A stretch of 64,000 bases of DNA from Brevibacillus ruminantium (GTDB lineage: Bacteria > Bacillota > Bacilli > Brevibacillales > Brevibacillaceae). Position numbers and translations under genes: made by a program. Of this stretch, positions 1 to 7,291 are shown in pieces. Each line of letters starts with the position of its first letter. Position 1 is the first letter of the stretch. The notes beneath the pieces were generated by a model. The model had not been told where the DNA came from, made no database searches, and was given only the letters and a program-made list of their open reading frames with translations. The DNA is taken from positions 2,801,001 through 2,865,000 of the forward strand of contig NZ_CP098755.1 of assembly GCF_023746555.1 (NCBI RefSeq), written 5' to 3'.

Positions 1-389
1 CTTGTTGGGGATTCTGCAGTCTTTTTCAACGTTGAAAAAAAGCCCTTAGAATCAAACAGAACGAGCGGGGAAAAATATGGGCCATGCGTCAGAGACCAAT
101 CGTCTTCAACGGTAGCAGCTATTTTAAGAAGGACGCTTGCGCTAAGCACATTCACTTCAGATTTCCAAGGTCCCGCAGACCATTCATAACTAAATTCTAC
201 GTCTTTATTGGAATCCTCAAGTACACAAAACATCTCAATATCCGAAAAAGGGCCGTCCGTTCCCCGGGAAACCGATCCATAAACCCCGATGGCCAGAATT
301 TTATTTTTGTATACCTCATGTAATCTCGCAGCAATTTCTTGGCAGGTTTGAAATCGATCGCTTTTGGAAATTTTTACAGGTCCATTCAT
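1..389 (-). CDS. Aminoglycoside 4'-nucleotidyltransferase-like protein, 5' part only
   Basis: The gene runs off the left edge, so only about the first 129 residues are present. Translated from ATG at 389 it begins MNGPVKISKSDRF and contains GVYGSVSRGTDGPFSDIEMF at about residues 35-54, the nucleotidyltransferase signature GSx(3)Rx(5)SDxE. It continues with a Trp-rich stretch (YEWSAGPWKSEVN) and DDWSLTHGPYFS. This matches the kanamycin nucleotidyltransferase ANT(4')-I family, which transfers AMP from ATP to the 4'-hydroxyl of kanamycin, tobramycin and related drugs in the cytoplasm. The start is supported by AAGGAGATG about 14 bases upstream. Family assignment is by recall of motif order. Whether the full protein is an active resistance enzyme cannot be judged because the C-terminal half is missing. 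Confidence 0.8.
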   Translation of the reverse strand, partial: MNGPVKISKSDRFQTCQEIAARLHEVYKNKILAIGVYGSVSRGTDGPFSDIEMFCVLEDSNKDVEFSYEWSAGPWKSEVNVLSASVLLKIAATVEDDWSLTHGPYFSPLVLFDSKGFFSTLKKTAESPT

Positions 390-547
390 GTTTTTGTGTG
401 CATCTCCTTTTATATGATTGTTAAATTGGGGTTGAGCTGACACAAACACATGAATGGAGGACCACGGGATTAACGGGGAATTTTTTGGAAATGCATAAGA
501 TCACCGCCCATATTCTATATTACACGCCAATTTTGAACCGAATGCGT

Positions 548-970
548 TTATTGTTCCAACACCTTTTCAAGCTCACCGCACCATTTCCCCCAGCCAAATT
601 TAGCGCCTTCGAGTCCTTGAACATTTGAAAATCCGGTTTGTTCGAGATGAAGGTTAACCTTTCCGTCCCCTAAATCCTGCAGAGTCCAGGTGACCGTGTG
701 CTTCTCCCCTCCGCTGGCCCAAGTATAGGACAAACGGTTTGGTGCGTCCACGATAAGCACTTCGCCGTCAATAATTCCATTCCACCATTCGGTCGGCTGG
801 GTGCGAAACTGAAAACGGTGTCCTACCTCGGGCTTAAAATCATTTTCCATCGCCTCACCGCTGTGGATGTTGACCACCCACTTGGCAAGCTTGTTTGAAT
901 CGGTTAGCGCGGACCAAAGCTTCTCGATCGATGTCGTGTACTGAAAATCCAAGGTTAATGTTAAACTCAT
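548..970 (-). CDS. SRPBCC (AHSA1/START-like) domain protein
   Basis: A protein of about 140 residues starting MSLTLTLDFQYTTSIEKLW. The N-terminal strand and helix, the LWSALTD motif, GHRFQFRTQP, the central LSYTWASGG strand and the long C-terminal helix (GWGKWCGELEKVLEQ) are typical of the AHSA1-like SRPBCC fold, a hydrophobic-cavity ligand-binding domain. The chosen ATG at 970 overlaps the stop codon of the upstream ArsR gene in an ATGA arrangement, which indicates translational coupling; an in-frame ATG further upstream would lie inside the ArsR gene. ArsR-SRPBCC pairs are common in Firmicutes, where the SRPBCC protein is usually the regulated output. The ligand is unknown. Confidence 0.85.
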   Translation of the reverse strand: MSLTLTLDFQYTTSIEKLWSALTDSNKLAKWVVNIHSGEAMENDFKPEVGHRFQFRTQPTEWWNGIIDGEVLIVDAPNRLSYTWASGGEKHTVTWTLQDLGDGKVNLHLEQTGFSNVQGLEGAKFGWGKWCGELEKVLEQ

Positions 971-1302
971 TCTTTTTCCTCCTCTAATAGTTGGTTCAAG
1001 CGCAACAGATTCGTACTCCAGAACTTGTTGTAAAAAGCCACCCAATCTTGAATTTCTCTGAGTGGAGAGGCGTTTAACCTAAATCGCGTTTCTCTGCCGA
1101 CTTTCCGGTCAAGTACCAATCCGGCCTCTTTAAGGATAGTCAAATGCTTGGATACCGCTGTACGACCCATTTGAAACTGTGCCGTTAGCTCATGAAGCGG
1201 TAACTCCTCCGTCTCTGCTAACAGACGAATCAGTCGGCGCCTAGTTGGATCTGCAATCGCGTCAAACACATCCCGCAACTGGTTGTTCTTGCTCACTGCC
1301 AC
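967..1302 (-). CDS. ArsR-family winged-helix repressor
   Basis: A 111-residue ArsR/SmtB-like DNA-binding protein. DVFDAIADPTRRRLIRLLAE near the N-terminus is the classic first helix of the family, followed by the helix-turn-helix MGRTAVSKHLTILKEAGLV and the wing DRKVGRETRFRLN. The metal-binding Cys pair of the sensor branches (ELCVCDL-like) is absent, so this is the non-metal type usually found with SRPBCC proteins. It is the first gene of a two-gene operon, and its stop overlaps the SRPBCC start. Two near-identical 16-base dyads over its own promoter (1321-1336 and 1350-1365) strongly suggest autorepression. Confidence 0.9.
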   Translation of the reverse strand: MAVSKNNQLRDVFDAIADPTRRRLIRLLAETEELPLHELTAQFQMGRTAVSKHLTILKEAGLVLDRKVGRETRFRLNASPLREIQDWVAFYNKFWSTNLLRLNQLLEEEKE

Positions 1303-1320
1303 CCTCTCCCAAATTAATTA

Positions 1321-1372
1321 GACACCATTTGGTGACACTTTCATTATAGGACACCATTTGGTGTCGCGTCAA
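1321..1372 (-). promoter_or_regulatory. Promoter with two ArsR-type dyad operators
   Basis: Read on the minus strand, TTGACG (1367-1372), an 18-base spacer and TATAAT (1343-1348) form a good sigma-A promoter. The 16-mer GACACCATTTGGTGTC at 1350-1365 is a perfect dyad (arms GACACCA/TGGTGTC) lying in the spacer. A second copy, GACACCATTTGGTGAC at 1321-1336, lies over the start region 29 bases away. The placement is ideal for repression by the adjacent ArsR protein. Confidence 0.8.
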
Positions 1373-1583
1373 TACACTTTGGCCTTTCGTCTTGGAATCG
1401 CCGAAACGTAATACGAAGGAGCTGGCCATGATAGCTTTGAATAGACTTTCAAAAGACCTGCAATTTTAGTGGCAGGATATAAGGCTGTACTCCGATCACT
1501 ATATTTTTCTTCTACGCCAGCAGGAATATGCGGAGGTTTGTTGTTTTGCGGGTGGATGTTAGCTTCGCTGTTACTGCCCAACG

Positions 1584-1613
1584 AAAAAAGACCCAGACTT
1601 CGCTCCGGGTCTT
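1584..1613 (-). terminator. Intrinsic terminator
   Basis: Stem AAGACCC (1588-1594) / GGGTCTT (1607-1613), followed on the minus strand by six U. It lies about 60 bases after the membrane-anchored protein gene that ends at 1672. Confidence 0.7.
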
Positions 1614-1671
1614 CTTACGAACAGTTTTTAATCAAACCAATCGATGTGGTTGTACAAGCATAGCATAGTTC

Positions 1672-2301
1672 TCATGTATTTCTCCATCCTACTCTCCGTG
1701 CAGTGTATAAAAGGCCTCCGAGTACTAGAACGCCTGCAATACAAGCTGCATACAAGATACGATTGTCTACTGCATAGGTGATACGATTATCCTCAATGGA
1801 CGGGATCGAATGAGAAGCAAATGCTGCTTGTTCCGTCTCCTTCTGCTTTTTCTTCTCCTTCGCTTGTTTATCTGCTTCAATAAACTCCCCGCTATTGATA
1901 AACCTTTGAATATGTCCCAAAGCGCCGTAGGACTCATTAGCATACGCTACCTTCAGCGTTTTGTAGTCCGTTTTGTCTACCGTATACGCACCGTTTTTGA
2001 TTGCGTAATCTGTTCCTTCCTTAACCAACGAAAACAATCCGTAGTCACCTGCTGACGGCTCAGTCGGATCGACAGCATTTGGATGATTTACTGTAATATC
2101 AGTCTCAGTCATTTCGCCCATCAGTACTTCTTCTACATGCACTGAGTATTTCCCATCTTTATATTCACTTACTTTTCCGATGATGAGCGCGTCCTGGTCA
2201 CCAGATCGGATCTTCATCACCATCTCTCCACCTGCATAAACTGTGGCCGGTATCACAAACATCCCTATCAACATGAACATAAACAACCAAATACGGTTCA
2301 T
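1672..2301 (-). CDS. Exported, C-terminally membrane-anchored protein of unknown function
   Basis: About 209 residues starting MNRIWLFMFMLIGMFVIPATVYA, a clear signal peptide. A predicted extracellular beta-rich domain follows (IRSGDQDALIIGKVSEYKDGKYSVHVEEVLMG), resembling a small OB-like or exported housekeeping domain. Then come a charged Lys/Glu linker (KQAKEKKKQKETE) and a C-terminal membrane helix (YAACIAGVLVLGGLLY) ending in a basic cytoplasmic tail. The ATG at 2301 is preferred over an upstream in-frame ATG because only the shorter form begins with a signal peptide; AAAGGA lies upstream. The family was not recognised and the function is unknown. It stands alone, with its own terminator. 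Confidence 0.7.
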   Translation of the reverse strand: MNRIWLFMFMLIGMFVIPATVYAGGEMVMKIRSGDQDALIIGKVSEYKDGKYSVHVEEVLMGEMTETDITVNHPNAVDPTEPSAGDYGLFSLVKEGTDYAIKNGAYTVDKTDYKTLKVAYANESYGALGHIQRFINSGEFIEADKQAKEKKKQKETEQAAFASHSIPSIEDNRITYAVDNRILYAACIAGVLVLGGLLYTARRVGWRNT

Positions 2302-2517
2302 AGGCTTCTGCGATCCTTTCGGTAAATTTACCTTTACATAAAGGTGCAATTGATAGACGGAGGAGGAAGTCAAAAAGTTACATTTTAGGGTAATTTTATT
2401 GTTATTGAAAAAATACGAGTGGTTTCACACTTCGAACTTTCATTCGCTGTAAATCAGCAATTGATTCAAAAGATTTTTGGGAACTCATTGCTCCTTACAG
2501 ACGCCTTCTTTGTCTTG

Positions 2518-3405
2518 TTACTTGGTAACAAAATAGTCGTACGCGGATTTCGCAACCTTCGCGATCATTTGCGCAGCCTCTATTTGTGAGTTGTTTTTTT
2601 CAGAGAAAGCCGAAACAATGACGGTACCTTTTTCTTCAGGTAAATAAATGATGCCAATATCATTATGAACACCACCGACTGAACCTGATTTACAAGCCAC
2701 TGGGGTTCCGGCAGGCAACATATTTGGAATCCGATCTCGCAACTGCTGTCTTTTCATAATGTCCATCATCTGCTCACACGCTCTCTCTGAAATCAACTCT
2801 TTCCTGGCTATTTTCTCTAACAATAATGCCATATCAGCTGGCGTTGACACATTATTCTCGATACTCTTGGTAAACACAATGCTTCTTTTGTCATGCTTTG
2901 CCTGGAACAGACGAAGCGACACTTCTTCATACTGTTCGCAGCTATGCAAATCGGGGTCTAGGTTTACCACCAAACTTAATAACTGCCAGCATGTCAGATT
3001 CACATAGGTATTTTGTAATCCGATACTCTTCATATATTGGTCAGTGTGATTCACGCCTACCATCTCAAGTATTTTGTCCGTTCCAACATTATCGCTAACA
3101 ATAATCATCAGGGTTGCCAAATCTTTCACCGAAACCTCAGATCCGGGATCGAATTCTTTTAATACGCCTGAGCCCGGTACACGATCTGCCAATGAAAGAC
3201 GGACTCTTGAATGTAAATCGATTTTTCCCGCTTCCACATCGCGAAACAAAGTCGCGAGAATCGGTACTTTATAACAGCTTGCCATTTGAAAGAGATGCCC
3301 TTCATTAATCTTTACCTCTTCATTTGTCTCTAGATGCTTGATGACAATCCCGAATGTTGATGTTGTTTGTCCAACTAGTTCTTCGATTTTATATTGCAAG
3401 TTCAT
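2518..3405 (-). CDS. Class A beta-lactamase-fold serine hydrolase lacking a signal peptide
   Basis: A 295-residue serine hydrolase with the penicillin-recognising motifs in correct order and spacing: SCYK (residues 43-46, nucleophile and general base), SDN (104-106) and KSG (239-241). The domain also has the DRVPGSGVLKEFDPGSEVSV loop typical of class A enzymes. The usual omega-loop Glu motif (ExxLN) is not evident, so deacylation of penicillins may be poor. No signal peptide or lipobox precedes the domain, unlike secreted beta-lactamases. It lies 55 bases downstream of a MurR/RpiR regulator on the same strand and is probably co-transcribed with it, pointing to muropeptide turnover rather than drug resistance (inference). 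Confidence 0.85.
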   Translation of the reverse strand: MNLQYKIEELVGQTTSTFGIVIKHLETNEEVKINEGHLFQMASCYKVPILATLFRDVEAGKIDLHSRVRLSLADRVPGSGVLKEFDPGSEVSVKDLATLMIIVSDNVGTDKILEMVGVNHTDQYMKSIGLQNTYVNLTCWQLLSLVVNLDPDLHSCEQYEEVSLRLFQAKHDKRSIVFTKSIENNVSTPADMALLLEKIARKELISERACEQMMDIMKRQQLRDRIPNMLPAGTPVACKSGSVGGVHNDIGIIYLPEEKGTVIVSAFSEKNNSQIEAAQMIAKVAKSAYDYFVTK

Positions 3406-3460
3406 CTCTAACTTATCCTCTCTGTTAGGTTATTTGGCTAGGCAGCTTTCATCCAGAAAT

Positions 3461-4318
3461 TTATTCTTCCATTATCGTTCTGTAACTCTCGAAATGATGT
3501 TCATATTCCAATATTCTTTGCCTGACTTGCTCTGAATCAATCACTGACATACCAGCAACAATTGCATGTAGCAACACAAAAAGTGGCGGAGTGACATCGA
3601 GTGTAGAGGAATCCGTACAGGGAACCTGCAGCACAATATCAGCATGTTGGCTGACAGGTGCTAGAACATCATCAGTAATTGCAATAATATAAACTCCCCT
3701 ATTTTTAGCTATCCTTACAATATCCAGGGTTTCTTTGCTGTATCTTTTAAACGAAAAAGCGATCAGTACCCATTGTTTATCCATTTTTGAAGAGAGTTGG
3801 ACAATATCATCCGTATTTGGGTTATACACCTGTGCATCTTCACAGAGCATGCGTAAGCTGAATGCCAGCCAATGTGCAGGTGCATACGATGACCGCAAGC
3901 CTACTGATAGGACTTTCTTCGATTTACTAATTTTGCGCAAAACCTTTTCAAAGGAAGTTTCAGAAATAAGTCCAAGCATCCCCTCGATTCGTCTCAAATT
4001 TTCTTTTACCACTTCACTAAAAAAGTGCTGCTTATTTTTAAATCGTTCCTCTGTTTCCTGATGATGTGTAAATGCATTTTTTTCATTCCGTAGCTGCTCG
4101 GCAAATACTTCTCTTTGCAATTGGCTGAAACCGCTATACCCCATTGCGTAGCAAAACCGTATAACAGTTGTCTCACTAACACCGATTCGTTCCCCTACAC
4201 TCGATGCAGTCTGATTTACAAACAGTTCTGGGTTTTCTAGAAGATGTTCTGCTACCTTTTTTTGTTGCTTGGTTAACTGAGCATACTGTGTTCGGATTTT
4301 TTCGCGTATCGTAACCAT
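3461..4318 (-). CDS. MurR/RpiR-family transcriptional regulator
   Basis: A 285-residue regulator. The N-terminal HTH_6 domain (about residues 1-77) contains LTKQQKKVAEHLLENPE and VGERIGVSETTVIRFCYAMGY, which is characteristic of the RpiR family. A C-terminal SIS sugar-phosphate-binding domain (about 120-260) contains SKKVLSVGLRSSYAPAHWLA and WVLIAFSFKRYSKETLDIV. The family senses phosphosugars such as MurNAc-6-P or ribose-5-P. Its likely partner is the hydrolase gene 55 bases downstream, suggesting a cell-wall recycling role by analogy with MurR (inference). Confidence 0.9.
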   Translation of the reverse strand: MVTIREKIRTQYAQLTKQQKKVAEHLLENPELFVNQTASSVGERIGVSETTVIRFCYAMGYSGFSQLQREVFAEQLRNEKNAFTHHQETEERFKNKQHFFSEVVKENLRRIEGMLGLISETSFEKVLRKISKSKKVLSVGLRSSYAPAHWLAFSLRMLCEDAQVYNPNTDDIVQLSSKMDKQWVLIAFSFKRYSKETLDIVRIAKNRGVYIIAITDDVLAPVSQHADIVLQVPCTDSSTLDVTPPLFVLLHAIVAGMSVIDSEQVRQRILEYEHHFESYRTIMEE

Positions 4319-4560
4319 TTTTCGACTATCGCCCCTATAAGAAGTTTTAATTCTTATATTAACTCATTTTGAAGCAAAGCTTCTTTCTGTTATTCTAATT
4401 ACAGGAAGCGAAAAGATCAAGGGTATGATTTTTGTTTAACGAAGTCCGGATACTCATGGAGATACGAAAAGAAATTAGTTCGCCTTAGTCTAAAGATTGC
4501 CCTATTTCTTGTGGAACCAGATAGCGCCACTCGCGTTTTCATTTGTATTCCCGCGACATC

Positions 4561-4599
4561 AAAAACAAAGCTGTCGACACATGTCTGTGACGACAGCTT
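4561..4599 (-). terminator. Intrinsic terminator
   Basis: Stem AAAGCTGTCG (4567-4576) / CGACAGCTT (4591-4599) with TTTGTTTTT on the minus-strand exit side. It follows the 4617-4709 fragment by about 18 bases, which suggests that the fragment was once a transcribed gene. Confidence 0.6.
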
Positions 4600-4616
4600 C
4601 TTTGGTAACCGGATTG

Positions 4617-4709
4617 TTACTTTTTTACAGAAATCAACGCTACTTCGGTAAACCCGTTCGTTTCCACGGTTACCCGCAGCTCTGTTCCTACCGGAGCAGC
4701 ATTGTCCAA
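4617..4709 (-). pseudogene. Possible C-terminal remnant of a small gene
   Basis: A 30-residue open stretch whose end reads VETNGFTEVALISVKK, followed by a stop and then a minus-strand terminator. No ribosome site precedes the only possible start (TTG), and upstream sequence in this frame is closed by TAA. The beta-strand-like character (ELRVTVETNGFTEVALI) suggests the end of a degraded structural or coat protein; this is a guess. The longer minus-strand reading frame across the same bases in another phase shows no protein-like features. Confidence 0.3.
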
Positions 4710-4786
4710 AAATAGTTATGATCCCAAACCCAAATAAAACAACTTTCTTGATCAAAAACATATTCTGCTTACAGGAGGTGGTTACA

Positions 4787-4861
4787 GTGGCGCTCAGATG
4801 TCTTTGTCGGGGTAGATGCAGTAGTGATTGCAAATGCGGGTGTAGCAGACGTAGGAGCTAG
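4787..4861 (+). CDS. 24-residue Cys/Arg-rich peptide
   Basis: GTG at 4787 follows a near-perfect ribosome site (AGGAGGTGGTTACA). The peptide reads MALRCLCRGRCSSDCKCGC and then SRRRS: six Cys and six Arg in 24 residues, ending with a basic tail. No signal peptide is present. It could be a small metal-binding protein, a spore coat peptide, or the product of a decayed gene. It is 45 bases upstream of a membrane protein gene on the same strand, so the two may be co-transcribed. Not a recognised family. Confidence 0.5.
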   Translation: MALRCLCRGRCSSDCKCGCSRRRS

Positions 4862-4906
4862 AAAATGTACTCGGCATAAAAGAAATCCCTTACCAAGGAG
4901 GGGAAT

Positions 4907-5380
4907 ATGCTCTTACTAAACATACTTTTTCTCTGTTTGTTAACGATAGGTGCCATCCTATACGTCTACAAGAATCGAAACGATCTGTCTTGTATGGACG
5001 GTATGATTATTGCCATGTCGATTGGGGCGATGTCGAGTGTCTCCTTGGGAATGAATATAGACACTTATCTGGCCAGTGGTCTGACTATTTCGACAATCGC
5101 TGCCATCCTAATTGGCATGATAGCTGGATATCTAACAGGGAAATTTGTCTCCCTAATGGCTTCCATCGAAGGCGTAATGGCAGGAATTATGGGCGGGTTA
5201 ATGTCACCCATGTTGGCTGCTATGCTCAGTAATCCAATGCCACTGATCTGGTTTTTCGATATTGTTTACCTTCTCGTTATCGTGATGATCATTGCGCTGG
5301 TGAAGGAAGCCAGGCAAGCATTCCTTGAAGAGCGTAGCAAATCAGAAGGCAACAAAAGCAATGAATCATGCGAATTTTGA
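4907..5380 (+). CDS. Small integral membrane protein of unknown function
   Basis: A 157-residue protein with about four hydrophobic segments: residues 1-20, MIIAMSIGAMSSVSLGM, a Gly-rich IAAILIGMIAGYLTG helix with GVMAGIMGGLMSPMLAAML, and IVYLLVIVMIIALV. It ends in a charged cytoplasmic tail (KEARQAFLEERSKSEG). The Gly/Met-rich GxxxG central helices recall glycine-zipper membrane proteins. The ribosome site AAGGAGGGGA lies just before ATG at 4907. An IS200/IS605 element begins directly after its stop codon. No family recognised. Confidence 0.75.
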   Translation: MLLLNILFLCLLTIGAILYVYKNRNDLSCMDGMIIAMSIGAMSSVSLGMNIDTYLASGLTISTIAAILIGMIAGYLTGKFVSLMASIEGVMAGIMGGLMSPMLAAMLSNPMPLIWFFDIVYLLVIVMIIALVKEARQAFLEERSKSEGNKSNESCEF

Positions 5381-5385
5381 GACTC

Positions 5386-5545
5386 CCACCCCTAAAGGAG
5401 CAAGCTGACACCTTCAGTACCAGTGGGATTCTTGGGTGGTAGTCGGAAGTGCATTTCTGCTATCCGTAGTTCCCCCAGGTTCAGGGCTGTCTCATCAGCC
5501 CGTCCTAAGACAGTGCCTATAGCATCTTAGGCTGACAGACTGTTA
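5386..5545 (-). ncRNA. Putative omega-RNA overlapping the 3' end of tnpB and the right end
   Basis: TnpB proteins use an RNA made from the 3' end of tnpB and the IS right end as guide scaffold. This stretch lies exactly there and shows several potential stems (for example TAGGATGCTATAG-like and GGCTGTCTCATCAGCCCG pairing). The targeting segment would be the sequence just outside the right end, below 5384. Boundaries are inferred. Confidence 0.45.
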
Positions 5546-6582
5546 CCATCTGTCACAGGTTGACGCATGATATTGATGGCTCCAACCCGATCGCGATGAG
5601 CTTTGAATCCGCATGAACACTTGTACCTTCTGTCTCTCGCTTTGTTCTTCTCACCACAGGCAGGACAGCATTGAGAAGTGTAGGCAGGATTGACCTCCAC
5701 AACCTTTATGCCAACTAAATTTGCTTTGTAGGAGATGAACTGCTGAAGCTGATAGAAAGTCCAACTGTGCAGATTCTTTGCGTTTTTACGGCTTGTTCTT
5801 GCCGTCTTGCGAATATTCTCTAATCGTTCCAGCTTCATGACCGACACGCCTTCCTGAATGGCTGTATTGACAATCTGTCGGCTGATCTTATGGTTTTGAT
5901 CTTTCATCCATCGTTGTTCTTTGTTGCCTAGCTTGCGAACGGCAGACAACTTTTTGAGTTTCCCTAATTTACGTCTACGTTGTTGGTACTTTCTTCGTAT
6001 GTACTTGTTCTGTCTGCCGTTTCCAAAGAATCGGGTTTTACCTGTAGAAGTGACAGCAACAGCAGGAACTTTCAAACCAAGATCAATACCCATGATGTTT
6101 TCGTTGTTTGTTACGCTTGTAGGCACTCCTACCGAAATTTGAGCGTACCATTTCCCTGACTTTTCAATGATACGCATCAATCCAGATTTTCCTTTGCTTA
6201 ACAGTTCCCTATCTCGGCTCGTCATCGTAGCACGACACGCTGTTTTCTTCGTCTTTCCCTCTACAACGATAGGGAAAGCAACTATATTTTCGGATACCGT
6301 GTAGTTTTGATTGTTGACGAAATAGACAGGTTTTTTCAGAATAGGGCGAGTACCCAACTTCTTGATTTTTCGGTATACACTCTTGGCATCACGTATAGCT
6401 TGATTACAGACGGCTGCTGGTAGAATGGTTGCTACATTTTTAGTGGTTGTTTTTGGAAACACACCAAGTTGTTCCGCTTGTTCTGTTAGCTGATTGACTA
6501 CACGAATATATTCCTTTCCTACATGACGAAGAATATCTGGTTGATCAGGAAATATGCGAATTTTAACGGTTAAAGCTTGCAT
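5527..6582 (-). CDS. tnpB: RNA-guided endonuclease TnpB (IS200/IS605 family)
   Basis: 351 residues from ATG at 6582, chosen because AAAAGGGGGTGAACAT directly precedes it. All RuvC catalytic residues are present: Asp in MGIDLGLKVPAV (about D167), Glu in VMKLERLENIRK (about E252) and Asp in AHRDRVGAINIMRQ (about D331). The zinc finger CCPACG...CSCGFKAHRD is complete. The N-terminal domain has the usual MQALTVKIRIFP start. The length is slightly below the common 370-400. TnpB is an RNA-guided DNA endonuclease that helps retain the element at its donor site. With all motifs intact while the partner tnpA is broken, it may be selected on its own (inference). Confidence 0.95.
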   Translation of the reverse strand: MQALTVKIRIFPDQPDILRHVGKEYIRVVNQLTEQAEQLGVFPKTTTKNVATILPAAVCNQAIRDAKSVYRKIKKLGTRPILKKPVYFVNNQNYTVSENIVAFPIVVEGKTKKTACRATMTSRDRELLSKGKSGLMRIIEKSGKWYAQISVGVPTSVTNNENIMGIDLGLKVPAVAVTSTGKTRFFGNGRQNKYIRRKYQQRRRKLGKLKKLSAVRKLGNKEQRWMKDQNHKISRQIVNTAIQEGVSVMKLERLENIRKTARTSRKNAKNLHSWTFYQLQQFISYKANLVGIKVVEVNPAYTSQCCPACGEKNKARDRRYKCSCGFKAHRDRVGAINIMRQPVTDGNSLSA

Positions 6583-6586
6583 ATGT

Positions 6587-6984
6587 TCACCCCCTTTTCT
6601 TTTGTTCTTCCACATAACGCTTTACTGTTTCGCTTGATACGTTTCCTGCTGTACTTACGAAAAAAAGCGTGTCCACAGACTCGGCAAATGAGCAAGATGC
6701 TTGAACTCCTGCCTCAATATTCGAGAGGTCACCCCTTTCACTTTTGCCATAATGTCTGATGGAGAATCGGTGGGAAGACCGTTCAGGAACAGATGGACAT
6801 GATCTGGCATAACTTCCATTGCTACAATATGCCAGCCATTCTCTTGACATATTTTTTCAAGTAGTTCCTTGAATCGAATTTCCACCTGCTTCACTCATAC
6901 TTTTCTTCGATAACGAGGGCAGAAAACAAAATGATAGTTGATGAGAGATACTGTAGTAGCTGTACGTCTATATTCTTGTTCCAT
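6587..6984 (-). pseudogene. tnpA: IS200/IS605 transposase tnpA, inactivated
   Basis: Translation from ATG at 6984 gives MEQEYRRTATTVSLINYHFV and then FCPRYRRKV, followed by an in-frame TGA. The same frame continues VKQVEIRFKELLEKICQ, with the HUH motif MPDHVHLFLNG, to LWTRFFS and another stop. The expected end of the protein (FVSTAGNVSSETVKRYVEEQ) is found only in a different frame. So there are two lesions: an early stop, and a frameshift in a run of seven T just before the region that should hold the catalytic Tyr. The element cannot move by its own transposase. Confidence 0.85.
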
Positions 6985-7291
6985 ATAATCATTGTATTAG
7001 TATAAATAACAAACTACAACGATGAATAAAAAAGAAAAGTACTCGCACATGTGCTATGTGTTTGCCCTGCCCATTCCATGAGGGGATGTTCAGGCAAAGC
7101 CGTCTTTCATCCCACGATTAAAACCGTGGACTTTCAGTCGGCAATTACTGTAACCTCAACAGCGCATGATCCATTGCTTTTTTACATGTACCCTTCCATC
7201 GTCAGAACAGAAAGGAATGGGTTTATGGTGCAAGTCCTGACAATGGGTCAGCACATTGATGGTATGATGTCTTCCTTGGCTTTAGATTCAG

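Larger units (their letters stand above)
5384..7135 (-). mobile_element. IS200/IS605-family insertion sequence (tnpA decayed, tnpB intact)
   Basis: An IS605-type element with tnpA and tnpB in the same direction on the minus strand. The left end, upstream of tnpA, carries the hairpin CCACG (7112-7116) / CGTGG (7125-7129). The right end, at about 5384-5520, is rich in short stems, including CTCC...GGGAG and paired segments typical of the tnpB 3' end and guide RNA. The exact ends are approximate because this family makes no target duplications or terminal inverted repeats. Confidence 0.75.

Noticed and set aside
1469..1663. 64-residue plus-strand frame with a hydrophobic middle
   Set aside because: Crosses the terminator of the membrane-anchored protein gene and has no ribosome site.
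4417..4833. 138-residue minus-strand frame
   Set aside because: No ribosome site, crosses a terminator, and composition is unlike protein.
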